Source of the DNA: Mesobacterium_A sp034670065
Lineage (GTDB): Bacteria > Pseudomonadota > Alphaproteobacteria > Rhodobacterales > Rhodobacteraceae
Reading direction: 5' to 3'
Assembly (NCBI GenBank): GCA_034670065.1
Contig: JAXMOG010000001.1
Location: 372,001-436,000 of the forward strand
DNA: 64,000 bases
Part shown: piece by piece, positions 35,009-43,847 of the stretch
Numbering within the stretch: position 1 is the first letter of the stretch
How the letters are laid out: every line of letters starts with the position of its first letter
Position numbers and translations under genes: made by a program
The notes under the pieces: generated by a model
Told to the model about the DNA's origin: nothing
The model's database searches: none
The model's input: the letters and a program-made list of their open reading frames with translations, nothing else

Positions 35009-35466
35009 GAGTCGATGTCCTTTTTACGTTGGTGAAGAAAATCCCGGATATCCAAGGACGATTTTTCGTCCATCGAGACGTAGATCAGGGCCATGTTGGT
35101 ACGCTCGCGCACCATTTCGCCGGGAAACGGAAGATAGCTCAGCTCTCTTGAACCAAAGGAAGGAGAGGCCGTTCCAACCTGCCATTCGGTTTTCAGCTCT
35201 ACATCCACCAGCTTCAGGGCGGTTTTACTACCCGTCCCTGGCCGTTCAAATGGCACACCGGCCAATTTCAGATAGCTGGTCTTGTCCTTGGCTTGCACGA
35301 ACCCATCGACAAACTGTTCGGCCAAAACCTGAAGGTCGGCCGCCTCGTCATGGTCGTGCATGTGAGACAGCAGGTGATTGGCATCATGCGGGTGATTGTG
35401 GCCCGGACCATGCGTATGGTCATGTCCGTGATCATGGCTGTGCGAATGGTCGTGATCATGTGGCAT
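35005..35466 (-). CDS. histidine-rich protein, probable metal-delivery factor for the ureohydrolase
   Basis: A 153-residue protein. Residues 1-37 are almost entirely His, Asp, Gly and Pro (MPHDHDHSHSHDHGHDHTHG), a typical nickel/zinc-binding tail as in HypB or UreE. The remainder (AADLQVLAEQFVDGFVQAKDKTSYLKLAGVPFERPG ... IRDFLHQRKKDIDS) is a small soluble domain I cannot place. The start at 35466 lies in an 11-bp overlap with the ureohydrolase gene, so translation is coupled. Guanidine hydrolases need nickel, and in cyanobacteria HypA/HypB homologues are encoded beside them; this protein may fill that role here. Function is inferred from composition and position. Confidence 0.75.
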   Translation of the reverse strand: MPHDHDHSHSHDHGHDHTHGPGHNHPHDANHLLSHMHDHDEAADLQVLAEQFVDGFVQAKDKTSYLKLAGVPFERPGTGSKTALKLVDVELKTEWQVGTASPSFGSRELSYLPFPGEMVRERTNMALIYVSMDEKSSLDIRDFLHQRKKDIDS

Positions 35467-36712
35467 TAGACCACCTCTTACCCGAGAATTCGCCGTGCGG
35501 AATTTCGACTGGCTTGTCGATATGGACCTTGTGCTTGCCCAGCGTTCCGTTGGACACCATCGCCCCCAGCACATCCACAATCACACGTGTCCCCAGCAAC
35601 GCGGTAATGTCGGACGTGTCATAGGGGGGCGACACCTCAACCAGTTCCATGCCGCAGATACCTTCGGCGGCCACCTTTGACGCCAATGCCAAGGCTTCGC
35701 GCGGCAAGAAGCCACCGGGTTCCGGCCACCCGGTGCCAGGGACAAAGCCGCAGTCGATGCTGTCGATGTCAAAGGACATATAGACCATGTCCACGCCGTC
35801 CCACGCCATTTCCAGCGCCATTTCAGCGGTCTTATCTACGCCCATCCGTTCCATATCACCCATGGTGATGATGTTGGTTTCGCGATCACGGGCGACTTTC
35901 ACCGCTTCGCGCGGCACTTGCCAGCCACCAATGCCCACCTGAACCAAGTTCTTGGCTGAAACATTCGGCAGGTTTGTTGAATGGAACCAAGGTGTTGTAT
36001 GCATACGCTCATCCAGGTCTTTTTCCTGGATATCCGCGTGACGGTCAAAGTGTACGATGCCGATCTTTTTGGACGTACATTCCGCAATACCGCGCACACA
36101 GGGGAACCCGATAGAGTGATCGCCCCCAATCATGATGGGCAAAGAGCCCGAAGAAAACACATGGCTGACCGCGCGGCTGATCTGGTCAAAGCTTTTTTCG
36201 ATGTTGGCCGGAATGGTAAAGACATCCCCCGCATCGCACATGGTCATCTGTTCACGCAGATCGACACCCAGCTCGTAGTTATAGGGTGTGTATAGTGCAC
36301 TGATCTTGCGCAGCCCCTGCGGGCCAAAACGCGTACCTGGCCGATAGGTGGTGCCACCGTCAAACGGAACACCCAGCACAGTGGCGTCATAGTTGGCCAC
36401 TTCCAAAACATCCTCGGCATAGGGTGCCTTGAGGAATGTGTTGATCCCCGCAAAATGCGGAAGCTCGCCGCGGGCAAAGGTTGGGATTGACTTGTCGTCA
36501 ATGCTTTCGGCACCGGTCAATCCCATACGCAGGGCCCAGCGGCGTTCTTCATCATGACGGCCTTGAGGCAAATCAGCCTCTTTCTGCAGGGCCTTCCAGC
36601 CTGCCAATTTGGTCAGGTCCGGGTGGTGGGCCCGCTTTTCGCGTGCGTTAAACGCCTCGCGCAGGTCGGTAGGATGATGTGAACGTCGTGACGCCCGGAA
36701 ATCAGGAAACAT
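35456..36712 (-). CDS. gdmH: ureohydrolase (arginase/agmatinase superfamily), probable guanidine hydrolase
   Basis: A 418-residue ureohydrolase, longer than typical agmatinase (about 300-320) because of an N-terminal extension of roughly 100 residues, as in GdmH-type guanidine hydrolases. Dinuclear metal ligands are visible in GGDHSIGFP, HFDRHADI and SFDIDSIDCGFVPG. The second metal motif has Asp-Ser-Ile-Asp-Cys-Gly in place of the agmatinase DPA ending. It follows a NitT-type importer in an operon headed by a guanidine-I riboswitch, so free guanidine is the expected substrate, giving urea and ammonia. GGAGG lies 6 bp before ATG 36712. An agmatinase annotation would be the default but fits the context less well. 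Confidence 0.85.
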   Translation of the reverse strand: MFPDFRASRRSHHPTDLREAFNAREKRAHHPDLTKLAGWKALQKEADLPQGRHDEERRWALRMGLTGAESIDDKSIPTFARGELPHFAGINTFLKAPYAEDVLEVANYDATVLGVPFDGGTTYRPGTRFGPQGLRKISALYTPYNYELGVDLREQMTMCDAGDVFTIPANIEKSFDQISRAVSHVFSSGSLPIMIGGDHSIGFPCVRGIAECTSKKIGIVHFDRHADIQEKDLDERMHTTPWFHSTNLPNVSAKNLVQVGIGGWQVPREAVKVARDRETNIITMGDMERMGVDKTAEMALEMAWDGVDMVYMSFDIDSIDCGFVPGTGWPEPGGFLPREALALASKVAAEGICGMELVEVSPPYDTSDITALLGTRVIVDVLGAMVSNGTLGKHKVHIDKPVEIPHGEFSGKRWSNAT

Positions 36713-37460
36713 CTAGTTCCTCCTTCAGATGTTGAAACGGGATGCCGCCATCGCGAGCATCAAAATCGTAAGTGATCGTGGCACCAAACAGGCCTGGATC
36801 ATGTGGATCCCAACGAGGTTTGTCGAAAACAAGCACGCGGTCGCCCAGCTTGAACCCTTCCTCCAAATCATGGGTCACCATGAAGACGGTCATGTTTGTT
36901 TCGTCTTTCAGCTCCATCAGGAACTCGTGCATTTGCAGGCGTGTCCCCGGATCAAGCGCACCGAACGGTTCATCCAACAGCAAGACGCGGGGTTTGGCGG
37001 TCATCGCCTGACCAATTGCCAATCGCTGTTGCATCCCCCCCGACAGGCTGGCCGGGTATTGATGCGCCACATGGTTCAAGCCAATCCGTGCCAACATCTG
37101 ATCGGCCCGCTCTGACGCTGCACGCTTTGCAGCGCCGCGCAGTTTCCCAAATGCCGTTGCAAACCCTTCGGCCGCCATGATGTTGTCGCGCACGGTCAGA
37201 TGCGGAAACACAGAGTAGCGTTGAAACACCACACCGCGTTCCAGGTTCGGCTCTACCGCGGGTTCACCACCGTCGATCCGGATCTCGCCGCGCACAGGTG
37301 TTTCTTCGGCCAGCAACATTCGTAGAAACGTGGATTTTCCGCAGCCCGATGCGCCGACGATCGAGATGAATTCACCTTCTTCGATCTCTACATTCACACG
37401 CTCCAGGATCGAGCGATTGTCATATGATTGCCAGACGTCCTTTACCGTAACGAAGCTCAT
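36702..37460 (-). CDS. ABC transporter ATP-binding protein, NitT/TauT type (probable guanidine import)
   Basis: A 252-residue ATPase with Walker A GASGCGKST, signature LSGGMQQR, Walker B VLLLDEPFGALDP and switch His VTHDLEEGF. MSFVTVKDVWQSYDN at 37460 is chosen as the start and overlaps the permease stop by 4 bp; the 3' end overlaps the ureohydrolase start by 11 bp. Such importers are linked to guanidine riboswitches in other bacteria. Confidence 0.9.
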   Translation of the reverse strand: MSFVTVKDVWQSYDNRSILERVNVEIEEGEFISIVGASGCGKSTFLRMLLAEETPVRGEIRIDGGEPAVEPNLERGVVFQRYSVFPHLTVRDNIMAAEGFATAFGKLRGAAKRAASERADQMLARIGLNHVAHQYPASLSGGMQQRLAIGQAMTAKPRVLLLDEPFGALDPGTRLQMHEFLMELKDETNMTVFMVTHDLEEGFKLGDRVLVFDKPRWDPHDPGLFGATITYDFDARDGGIPFQHLKEELDVS

Positions 37461-38269
37461 AGCCCGGCCTCCATCCATGGAAAGCTTTTGCGCGACAGGG
37501 TTTTCAGCAGCCAGTCGATGATAAAGGCCAACAGCGTAATCCAGATCACGTAGGTCAGGATCACATCCATCGCCAAATAGCGACGCACCAGAAAGATGCG
37601 GTAGCCCAGGCCAACGTCCGATGCCACGGCTTCAGCCGCGATCAGGAATAGCCAGGCAGAGCCCAAAGACAGCCGGATGTTGGAAATTAACCGTGGCAGG
37701 ATTTGCGGCAAGGCCACTCGCAGCGCGATCACCCAAGTTGAAGCCCCCAGTGTCTGCGCTTTGACAATCTGTTCGGGTGGAATGTCCAAAACGCGTTGTG
37801 CCAGATCCCGTGTCAGGAACGGCGTGATGCCGATGACGATCAGCACGATCTTCGATACTTCACCCAAGCCGAAAACGATGAATAGGATCGGCAAAAGCGC
37901 CAAGGGCGGCACCATCGACAACACCGCCACAAAACCCGACAGAGTGCGCCGTGCATAGGGCAATAGGCCGATCAACATGCCCAATACCAACGCCAGAGAC
38001 GCCGATATTGCCACGCCACCAAACAAACGCAACAAAGATGAAAAAGTGTCTTTCCACAGTAAAATGTCGCCGGTGCGTCGATCCCCTTCGGTGAACAGCC
38101 GAATGGCCGTGTCGCGGATGGTGGAAAGCGCCGGCAGAAGTTTGTCTGCCGGGTTGGCGGTCAGACGAATGTCAGAGCCGATAGCATAGGCCACAAGTAC
38201 CAGTACAAAGGGCAACGCGCCCAGAACCAAGCTCATAACCCGATCAGGTTTTCGGTTTATCAAACGCAT
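37457..38269 (-). CDS. ABC transporter permease, NitT/TauT type
   Basis: A 270-residue inner membrane protein with six hydrophobic segments and the EAA-type loop (VLDIPPEQIVKAQTLGASTWVIALRVALPQILP). AAGGGG lies 7 bp before ATG 38269, which is preferred over an ATG 18 bp upstream. It forms the membrane channel of the guanidine-linked importer. Confidence 0.9.
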   Translation of the reverse strand: MRLINRKPDRVMSLVLGALPFVLVLVAYAIGSDIRLTANPADKLLPALSTIRDTAIRLFTEGDRRTGDILLWKDTFSSLLRLFGGVAISASLALVLGMLIGLLPYARRTLSGFVAVLSMVPPLALLPILFIVFGLGEVSKIVLIVIGITPFLTRDLAQRVLDIPPEQIVKAQTLGASTWVIALRVALPQILPRLISNIRLSLGSAWLFLIAAEAVASDVGLGYRIFLVRRYLAMDVILTYVIWITLLAFIIDWLLKTLSRKSFPWMEAGL

Positions 38270-38295
38270 TGCAATCCCCTTTGTCATTGGTCAGA

Positions 38296-38318
38296 GGCGC
38301 GGCACACAGCACCGCGCC
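38296..38318 (-). terminator. hairpin between binding-protein and permease genes
   Basis: GGCGCGG and CCGCGCC form a perfect 7-bp GC-rich stem around a 9-nt loop just after the binding-protein stop codon. No T tract follows, so partial termination or RNA stabilisation is more likely than full termination. Confidence 0.5.
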
Positions 38319-38328
38319 CCGGTTTGGA

Positions 38329-39396
38329 TTACAGTGCGCCGTCAGCGGCCATTTGCATGTAGGTTGTGTCGAACCGGAACTTGACGTTGTTTTCGTCGCC
38401 CGTGATGGTCCCATCTGGATAGGCAACACCAACAAAGTCTGCGCTGGGTGCGCCTTCGCCCAAGATGCCCTTGTCGAACAGGAATTCGGCAACAGACGTC
38501 ATGGTTGTGGGCATTTCGGCAGAGGACGCCTGCGCCACAGCAGCAGCCGGATCAAAGAACATCTCGGTCGCTTCCAACTGCGCCTTGTACCCATCCAGAT
38601 CTGTGCCCGATGCTTCGGCCATTGCGGTCAGCGTGTCTTCATCTCCGGCGGCCATCAGTGCCATCACTTCGTACCACGCACCGGCAACCGCCTTGCCAAA
38701 GGCCGGGTTGTCCGCCAGCGTTTCGGTATTGACGACCATCAGGTCCAAAATCTCACCTGGGATCATGGAACTGTCGAACACATTGGTGGCATCCGGGTTG
38801 GAGCCCAAAATCTCGGACACGAGCGGGTTCCAGGTTACGACGACTTCAACATCATCGGTGGCATAGGCCGCGATCATATCCGCATCGGAGGTGTTGATGA
38901 CCCCGTCCAGATCTCCTTCGGACAGACCCACACCGTCCAAACCACGTGCAAGCAAGTAGTGCGACACTGACAGCTCAACCAGATTGACCGGTTTGTCCTT
39001 CAGATCAGCCAACGAACCTGCCCCTTTCAGGATCACCGCGTCGTTGCCGTTTGAATAGTCACCAACAATCAGGGCTGTTGTGTCAACGCCACCGCCTGAT
39101 GGGATGGACAAGGTGTCCATGTTGGTGGCCGAAACACCGTCAAAGGCACCGGCTGTGTATTGGTTGATCGATTCCACGTAATCGTTGATTTGAACGATAT
39201 CGACTGTAATTCCGTATTTGTCGGCCCATTTGTCCATGATGCCGCTGTCTTCCAGGTAGCCCCAGGGCATCCAGCCCACGTAAATTGACCACGCAAGTTT
39301 GAAATCTGTTTTCTCTTCGGCCATAGCCGGTGCAATTGATGCGGCCAGCACGCCCAGTGAGAGCGCTGAAGCGGACAGAAGTTTTGATTTTGTCAT
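38329..39396 (-). CDS. ABC transporter substrate-binding protein, NitT/TauT type (probable guanidine binding)
   Basis: A 355-residue periplasmic protein with a signal peptide (MTKSKLLSASALSLGVLAAS ... PAMAEE). The mature part (FKLAWSIYVGWMPWGYLEDSGIMDKWADKYG) is typical of SBP_bac nitrate/taurine-like proteins often annotated as putative urea-binding. It is the first gene after the riboswitch. Ligand specificity for guanidine is inferred from the leader RNA and the downstream ureohydrolase. Confidence 0.88.
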   Translation of the reverse strand: MTKSKLLSASALSLGVLAASIAPAMAEEKTDFKLAWSIYVGWMPWGYLEDSGIMDKWADKYGITVDIVQINDYVESINQYTAGAFDGVSATNMDTLSIPSGGGVDTTALIVGDYSNGNDAVILKGAGSLADLKDKPVNLVELSVSHYLLARGLDGVGLSEGDLDGVINTSDADMIAAYATDDVEVVVTWNPLVSEILGSNPDATNVFDSSMIPGEILDLMVVNTETLADNPAFGKAVAGAWYEVMALMAAGDEDTLTAMAEASGTDLDGYKAQLEATEMFFDPAAAVAQASSAEMPTTMTSVAEFLFDKGILGEGAPSADFVGVAYPDGTITGDENNVKFRFDTTYMQMAADGAL

Positions 39397-39490
39397 GACT
39401 TTCCCCGTTCGAGCGTCCCGCCTTACTTAAAAGATGGTTTTCACCCTGCTGGCGGAACAAAGAAAAGTTGGCGCGGGCAAAACCAGCGCA

Positions 39491-39600
39491 GTAACCTCCC
39501 GGGATTTTGCCCCGCCGTGTGCCCCTGCGGAATTTGCCGCTTGGGTGGTGCTTCTTGGACCAGACTTGCCAAACTGTGGCAACGGAACCCTAAGCACCCT
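39491..39600 (-). ncRNA. guanidine-I riboswitch (ykkC-yxkD leader)
   Basis: Read on the minus strand, the leader of the importer operon contains the conserved blocks of the ykkC class in order: AGGGTTCCG (39591-39583), CTGGTCC followed by AAGAAG (39563-39552), ACACGGCGGG (39520-39511), and AAAATCCCGGGAGG (39508-39495). These match the known guanidine-I aptamer, with G-to-A changes after CTGGTCC. The aptamer ends about 95 nt before the first start codon. ykkC subtype 1 switches on guanidine export or breakdown genes; here it precedes an importer and a ureohydrolase. Other ykkC subtypes bind ppGpp or PRPP, but the genes controlled argue for guanidine. The exact expression platform was not resolved. 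Confidence 0.85.
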
Positions 39601-39849
39601 GCACATTCATAAAAGAACAGTCCCCCCCAACGAGCATAGCCAGCAGTGGGCATTTTTCGACGAAATGCAGTAAACGCCAATAATATAAGCGCCAAAAACA
39701 GGTATTTGACCGATGGATGCGCGTCTGACCGACAAAAACAGCCAAATCATCGGCACTGGAAAGTGTGAAATGCGAAGGTTTTGGCGGGCTATCGGTGGGC
39801 TGAAACGGGAATAATGGCCGGATCAGCCCGCCCAAACGCCAGAATCGGG
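39601..39849. other. intergenic region between lactonase gene and riboswitch
   Basis: About 250 bp, AT-richer than the flanks, that should contain the promoter of the guanidine operon. A TATATT-type element lies near 39681-39686 on the minus strand, but no convincing -35 partner was seen. No gene is supported here. Confidence 0.4.
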
Positions 39850-40701
39850 CTACAGAATAACCCGCGGTTCCCGCTGTCCAGCCACACCTGCCGGGGCGGT
39901 GTAGACCACGCCTTGGTCCGCGTCAGGGTCGTCGATCCCTTGCCGCGCGGTCGTGACAAACAATGTTCTCAGGTCTGCGCCGCCAAATGCCGGGCACGAA
40001 CTATGCGCGCCGCCAACAGCGATTGCCCGGTCAAATTGCCCATCGGGCAGATAGCGTGCCACTCTGCCCGCGCCCCATTGTGCGTTCCACACACCGCCTT
40101 CGCTGTCCACGACAGACCCGTCTGGGTACAAGCCCTCTGAGGTCAAATCCACAAACACAGTAAGCTCACCATCCGGCCACCCTTGGGCGTCCAAAGTCTG
40201 CTGCATAATGCGCTGCGTTTCCGTGCAAGCGAAATAAGCCGTGTGCCCATCGGGTGAAAAACAGATGGAATTGGGAATGGTCAGGTTGGGGTACAGAAGA
40301 ACCACATCGCCCCGGTAGTAGCGATAGATCGCACCTGCGCCGGTTTCGGCCTGTTTGCCCATTGTGCCAATCCAGAATCCGCCCTTTGGGTCCGCCCGAC
40401 CATCGTTAGACCGGGTTATTGGTTGATCTGCCTCCAAAGGCGCCAACAGGTCCCGCTGCGCGGTTTCCAGATTGAAACACCACAGACCGGTTTCCGACGC
40501 CATCAGCAGATTGTCGTGATCCACCCATCCAGCGGCGGAATGAAGTTCCGGCAGTTCCCAGGACTGGGTTTGATCCTCCTTGCGGGCCAACAGGCGCGAC
40601 CCGATAATATCAAACCAAAACAGCGTTTCCCGTTCAGGGTGCCACAGCGGCCCTTCGCCCAGAAAACACAGGCGCTTGTCGAAGACTTCAGTCGAGGGCA
40701 T
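39850..40701 (-). CDS. SMP-30/gluconolactonase family sugar lactonase
   Basis: A 283-residue six-bladed beta-propeller lactonase. The metal-binding Glu is in FLGEGPLWHPE, the Asn in PNSICFSPDG, and the Asp in YPDGSVVDSEGGVWNAQWGAG. The start at 40701 lies inside the aldolase gene end (14-bp overlap) and leaves the family N-terminus intact. In this operon it most likely hydrolyses L-arabinono- or D-galactono-lactone made by the dehydrogenase encoded upstream. Confidence 0.87.
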   Translation of the reverse strand: MPSTEVFDKRLCFLGEGPLWHPERETLFWFDIIGSRLLARKEDQTQSWELPELHSAAGWVDHDNLLMASETGLWCFNLETAQRDLLAPLEADQPITRSNDGRADPKGGFWIGTMGKQAETGAGAIYRYYRGDVVLLYPNLTIPNSICFSPDGHTAYFACTETQRIMQQTLDAQGWPDGELTVFVDLTSEGLYPDGSVVDSEGGVWNAQWGAGRVARYLPDGQFDRAIAVGGAHSSCPAFGGADLRTLFVTTARQGIDDPDADQGVVYTAPAGVAGQREPRVIL

Positions 40702-41311
40702 CGCCATAGACCTTGTCATAAGCGGCAGACAACGCTTCTGCACGCGTGCCAACGGTGGCGGCATCATCCCCTGGCCGGTACAGCGATGTACCGATGCCAA
40801 AGCCATTGACGCCCGCCTTGGCCCATTCATCCATATTCGCAACGCCAACGCCGCCTACTGCCAACACCTGCGTTTCGGGCGGCAACACGGCACGGATCGC
40901 AGAAACACCTGCAGCCCCGATCAAAGACCCAGGGAACAGCTTCAAACCATCAGCCCCGGCTTTCAGTGCTGCAAAACATTCCGTTGGTGTCATGACACCT
41001 GGGAAAGATAACAAACCAGCGGCTTTCGTCGCGGCAATCACGTCGCTATCCATATTCGGAGAAACAGCTAATTTCGCACCGGTTTCGGCCAGCTGGCTGA
41101 CCTGTTCGGGTGTCAAAACGGTTCCCGCGCCGATCAACGCCTGATCGCCAACGGCATCTACCATCTGAGCAATCGAGTTAAACGGATCTGGTGAATTCAG
41201 CGGAACTTCGATCTTCGTGATCCCACCCGCGATCAGTGATCTGGCAATGCCAACAGCTTCATCCGGGGTTACGCCACGTAGAATGGCGATGATATTACGA
41301 GACACGAACAA
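40688..41311 (-). CDS. dgoA: 2-dehydro-3-deoxy-6-phosphogalactonate aldolase
   Basis: A 207-residue class I aldolase of the KDPG/KDPGal group. The Schiff-base Lys lies in GLKLFPGS, and the Glu and neighbours in KIEVPLNSPDPF; the NSPDPF form separates DgoA from Eda. It cleaves KDPGal to pyruvate and glyceraldehyde 3-phosphate in the De Ley-Doudoroff galactose route. The sugar kinase normally required (DgoK) is not in this window. It overlaps the lactonase gene. Confidence 0.88.
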   Translation of the reverse strand: MFVSRNIIAILRGVTPDEAVGIARSLIAGGITKIEVPLNSPDPFNSIAQMVDAVGDQALIGAGTVLTPEQVSQLAETGAKLAVSPNMDSDVIAATKAAGLLSFPGVMTPTECFAALKAGADGLKLFPGSLIGAAGVSAIRAVLPPETQVLAVGGVGVANMDEWAKAGVNGFGIGTSLYRPGDDAATVGTRAEALSAAYDKVYGDALD

Positions 41312-41382
41312 TCCTTTCGGTTGGCGCCAACCGGCGCGCGCCTTGGGGTGTCGCCGGGCCCGTCAGACCCGGCAACAAAGGT

Positions 41383-42903
41383 TTACAAGCTTTGCAGATC
41401 AGTCGGCAAAGCGGCCTGCGGAACGTTCTGATAGCAGACAGGACGCAGGAACCGCCGGATCGCCAGTGTTCCAACGGATGTCGCACCAAAGTTGGTGGAT
41501 GCGGGGTAAGGCCCGCCATGCACCATCGCGTCGCAGACTTCGACACCGGTTGGGAACCCATTGGCCAAGATACGGCCAGCCTTGCGTTCCAGAACAGGCA
41601 TAAGGCGCTGCGCCACGGCGCTGTCGCCGTCATCCATATGCAAAGTGCACGTCAATTGCCCTTGCAAGGACCGCGCAACTTTCAGCATCTCATCCAAGTC
41701 ACGCACAGTGACAACCAGCCCCAATGGACCGAACACTTCTTCGCCCAAAGCTTCGTCTGCCAGCCATTCCTGACCGGTGGTTGCAAACAGATAGGGCGTG
41801 GCATTGCGCATATCACAGACAGATGTCAGCACCTCACGAACTCCAGCGGTGCCGGAAACGCGGTCACGTCCTGCACGATATGCTGCTGCAATACCATCGG
41901 TCAGCATGGTTTGCGCACCCACATCGGCCAATGCTTCGGACGCAGCCTGAATATAGGCATCCGCCTCAGCACCTTCGATCAGAACTGAAATGCCGGGGTT
42001 GGTACAGAACTGCCCTGCCCCCATGGTCAACGACCCAGCCCATCCAGTACCGATGGACGCGCCGCGCGTGGCCAAAGCTTCGGGCAAAATAAACATGGGG
42101 TTGACCGATCCCAGCTCACCAAAGAACGGAATAGGTTCTTCACGCTGCGCGCACAGGTCAAACAACGCCCGGCCACCGCCCAGCGAACCTGTAAAGCCAA
42201 CGGCCTTGATCAGCGGATGCTGAACCAGAGATTGACCGACGTCGCGTGCCCCACCTTGAACCAATGAAAACACACCCGCAGGCAAATCGCAGGATTTGAT
42301 CGCAGCGTGGATCGCCTCGGCAACGATTTCTCCGGTGCCGGGATGCGCGCTGTGGCCCTTGACCACGACAGGACACCCTGCCGCCAGTGCCGACGCGGTG
42401 TCCCCACCAGCCGTCGAAAACGCCAAAGGAAAGTTGGACGCGCCAAAGACGGCCACAGGACCGATAGGACGTTGAATCATCTTCATATCCGGGCGCGGCA
42501 ACGGCGCACGATCCGGCAGCGCCGTATCATGGCGCACATCCAGGTAATCACCTTTTAGGATGTGGTCTGCAAACAGGCGCAGCTGGCCGGTGGTGCGGCC
42601 ACGCTCGCCCTGCAAACGAGCAGCGGGAAGGCCGGATTCTTCGCAACCGATCTGGGTGATCTGGTCGCCGCGGGCGTCGATCTCATCTGCGATCGCATTC
42701 AAAAACGCCGCACGATCCTGTCGGGAAGAATACCCAAAGGACCAGAACGCCTCTTCCGCAGCTTGGCAGGCACGGTCCACCAATTCTGGCGTGCCGTGGC
42801 TGAACGCATGTGCGTCACCGCTGGACGGCTGCGACATGAATGTCGTTTCCGTTCCAACCCAGTCACCCGCGATCAGATGTTTGCCATGTGGTTTAAAAGC
42901 CAT
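41383..42903 (-). CDS. 2-oxoglutarate semialdehyde (2,5-dioxovalerate) dehydrogenase
   Basis: A 506-residue NAD(P)-dependent aldehyde dehydrogenase. The substrate and cofactor region is FGASNFPLAFSTAGGDTASALAAGCPVVVKGHSAHPGTGE, with Gly-His replacing the more common Lys-Pro. The catalytic Cys is in GQFCTNPG and the general-base Glu in ELGSVNP. This is the known pattern of ketoglutarate semialdehyde dehydrogenases (type III). It completes the oxidative pentose route to 2-oxoglutarate. The start at 42903 follows the upstream gene by 8 bp and has GAGGA before it. Confidence 0.88.
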   Translation of the reverse strand: MAFKPHGKHLIAGDWVGTETTFMSQPSSGDAHAFSHGTPELVDRACQAAEEAFWSFGYSSRQDRAAFLNAIADEIDARGDQITQIGCEESGLPAARLQGERGRTTGQLRLFADHILKGDYLDVRHDTALPDRAPLPRPDMKMIQRPIGPVAVFGASNFPLAFSTAGGDTASALAAGCPVVVKGHSAHPGTGEIVAEAIHAAIKSCDLPAGVFSLVQGGARDVGQSLVQHPLIKAVGFTGSLGGGRALFDLCAQREEPIPFFGELGSVNPMFILPEALATRGASIGTGWAGSLTMGAGQFCTNPGISVLIEGAEADAYIQAASEALADVGAQTMLTDGIAAAYRAGRDRVSGTAGVREVLTSVCDMRNATPYLFATTGQEWLADEALGEEVFGPLGLVVTVRDLDEMLKVARSLQGQLTCTLHMDDGDSAVAQRLMPVLERKAGRILANGFPTGVEVCDAMVHGGPYPASTNFGATSVGTLAIRRFLRPVCYQNVPQAALPTDLQSL

Positions 42904-42911
42904 TTTCGTCC

Positions 42912-43829
42912 TCACTTGCCCCAATTCAGGGCGATCACATCAAGTTCTTTTGACAACTGCAGCAGGCGGTTTTTGGTACGCGCACTAAGCGGTTGCAACG
43001 GTGCACGAACATGATCGCTTTTGATCACGCCGCCTTCCATCATCACTGTCTTGGCAGCCCGCAATCCACACTGTCGGTTTTCGTGGTTGATCAATGGCAG
43101 ACAAAGGCGCCATTGGTCCAGAGCCTGATCAATACGACCAGCCAAATAATCCACGACAATGGGGCGAATTTTTTCCGGCTGTAATGCGGACGTCATTGTC
43201 CCGGTGCAGCCCGCATCCAGATCGGCCAGCAATGTCGCGGCTTCTTCCCCGTCAAATGGCCCAACGATATGGTCGCCACCTGCCTCGATCAGCGCGGCCA
43301 GCTTATCGGCTGCAAAGGGTGTTTCGATCTTGAAATAGCTTACGTTCTCAATCTCGGCCGCCATCCGCACCAACAACGGTACAGACAGGGAAACCCCCGA
43401 CAAAGGCGCATCTTGAACCATGATCGGAATACTGATGGCATCAGACACCACCTGAAATTGCGTAAACACCGCGTGTTCCGGTGGCACAAGGCCAACGCCG
43501 TGGTACGGCGGCATCATCATCACCATGGCAGCACCAAGCGCCTGAGCTTCCTTGGCGCGGGCCACAACGATTTCATTGGCGAAATGGCTGATCGTGACAA
43601 TCACCGGAACGCGACCTGCCACATGTTCCAGGCTGACCTTGGTCAGAACCGCACGTTCCTCATCAGATAGCAGAAACTGTTCTGAGTAGTTGGCCAGAAT
43701 ACAAATGGCATCAACGCCCTGATCAATCATGCAATCCAGAACACGCCGCATCCCTTCCACATCGACCTGTCCGTCGTCGAAAAATGGTGTGGGGGCGACA
43801 GGCAAAATACCGGTCAAAGGGGATTTCAT
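42912..43829 (-). CDS. 2-keto-3-deoxy-L-arabinonate dehydratase (DHDPS/NAL family)
   Basis: A 305-residue TIM-barrel protein of the dihydrodipicolinate synthase family. The Schiff-base Lys lies in VSYFKIETP, and the early part is GILPVAPTPFFDDGQVD. The family also includes aldolases, but the neighbours (arabinonate dehydratase and 2-oxoglutarate semialdehyde dehydrogenase) favour the dehydratase of the Weimberg-type L-arabinose pathway known from Azospirillum, giving 2-oxoglutarate semialdehyde. It starts 18 bp after the dehydrogenase gene. Confidence 0.83.
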   Translation of the reverse strand: MKSPLTGILPVAPTPFFDDGQVDVEGMRRVLDCMIDQGVDAICILANYSEQFLLSDEERAVLTKVSLEHVAGRVPVIVTISHFANEIVVARAKEAQALGAAMVMMMPPYHGVGLVPPEHAVFTQFQVVSDAISIPIMVQDAPLSGVSLSVPLLVRMAAEIENVSYFKIETPFAADKLAALIEAGGDHIVGPFDGEEAATLLADLDAGCTGTMTSALQPEKIRPIVVDYLAGRIDQALDQWRLCLPLINHENRQCGLRAAKTVMMEGGVIKSDHVRAPLQPLSARTKNRLLQLSKELDVIALNWGK

Positions 43830-43847
43830 CGCAGGCTCACTTTCAAT

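Noticed and set aside
35456..36712. Agmatinase as the product name
   Set aside because: The superfamily is right, but the N-terminal extension, the guanidine-I riboswitch, the NitT importer and the His-rich partner favour guanidine hydrolase. The only decarboxylase that could make agmatine is 30 kb away in another unit.
39590..39835. Minus-strand ORF upstream of the guanidine operon
   Set aside because: It overlaps the riboswitch, has no family resemblance and no ribosome binding site.
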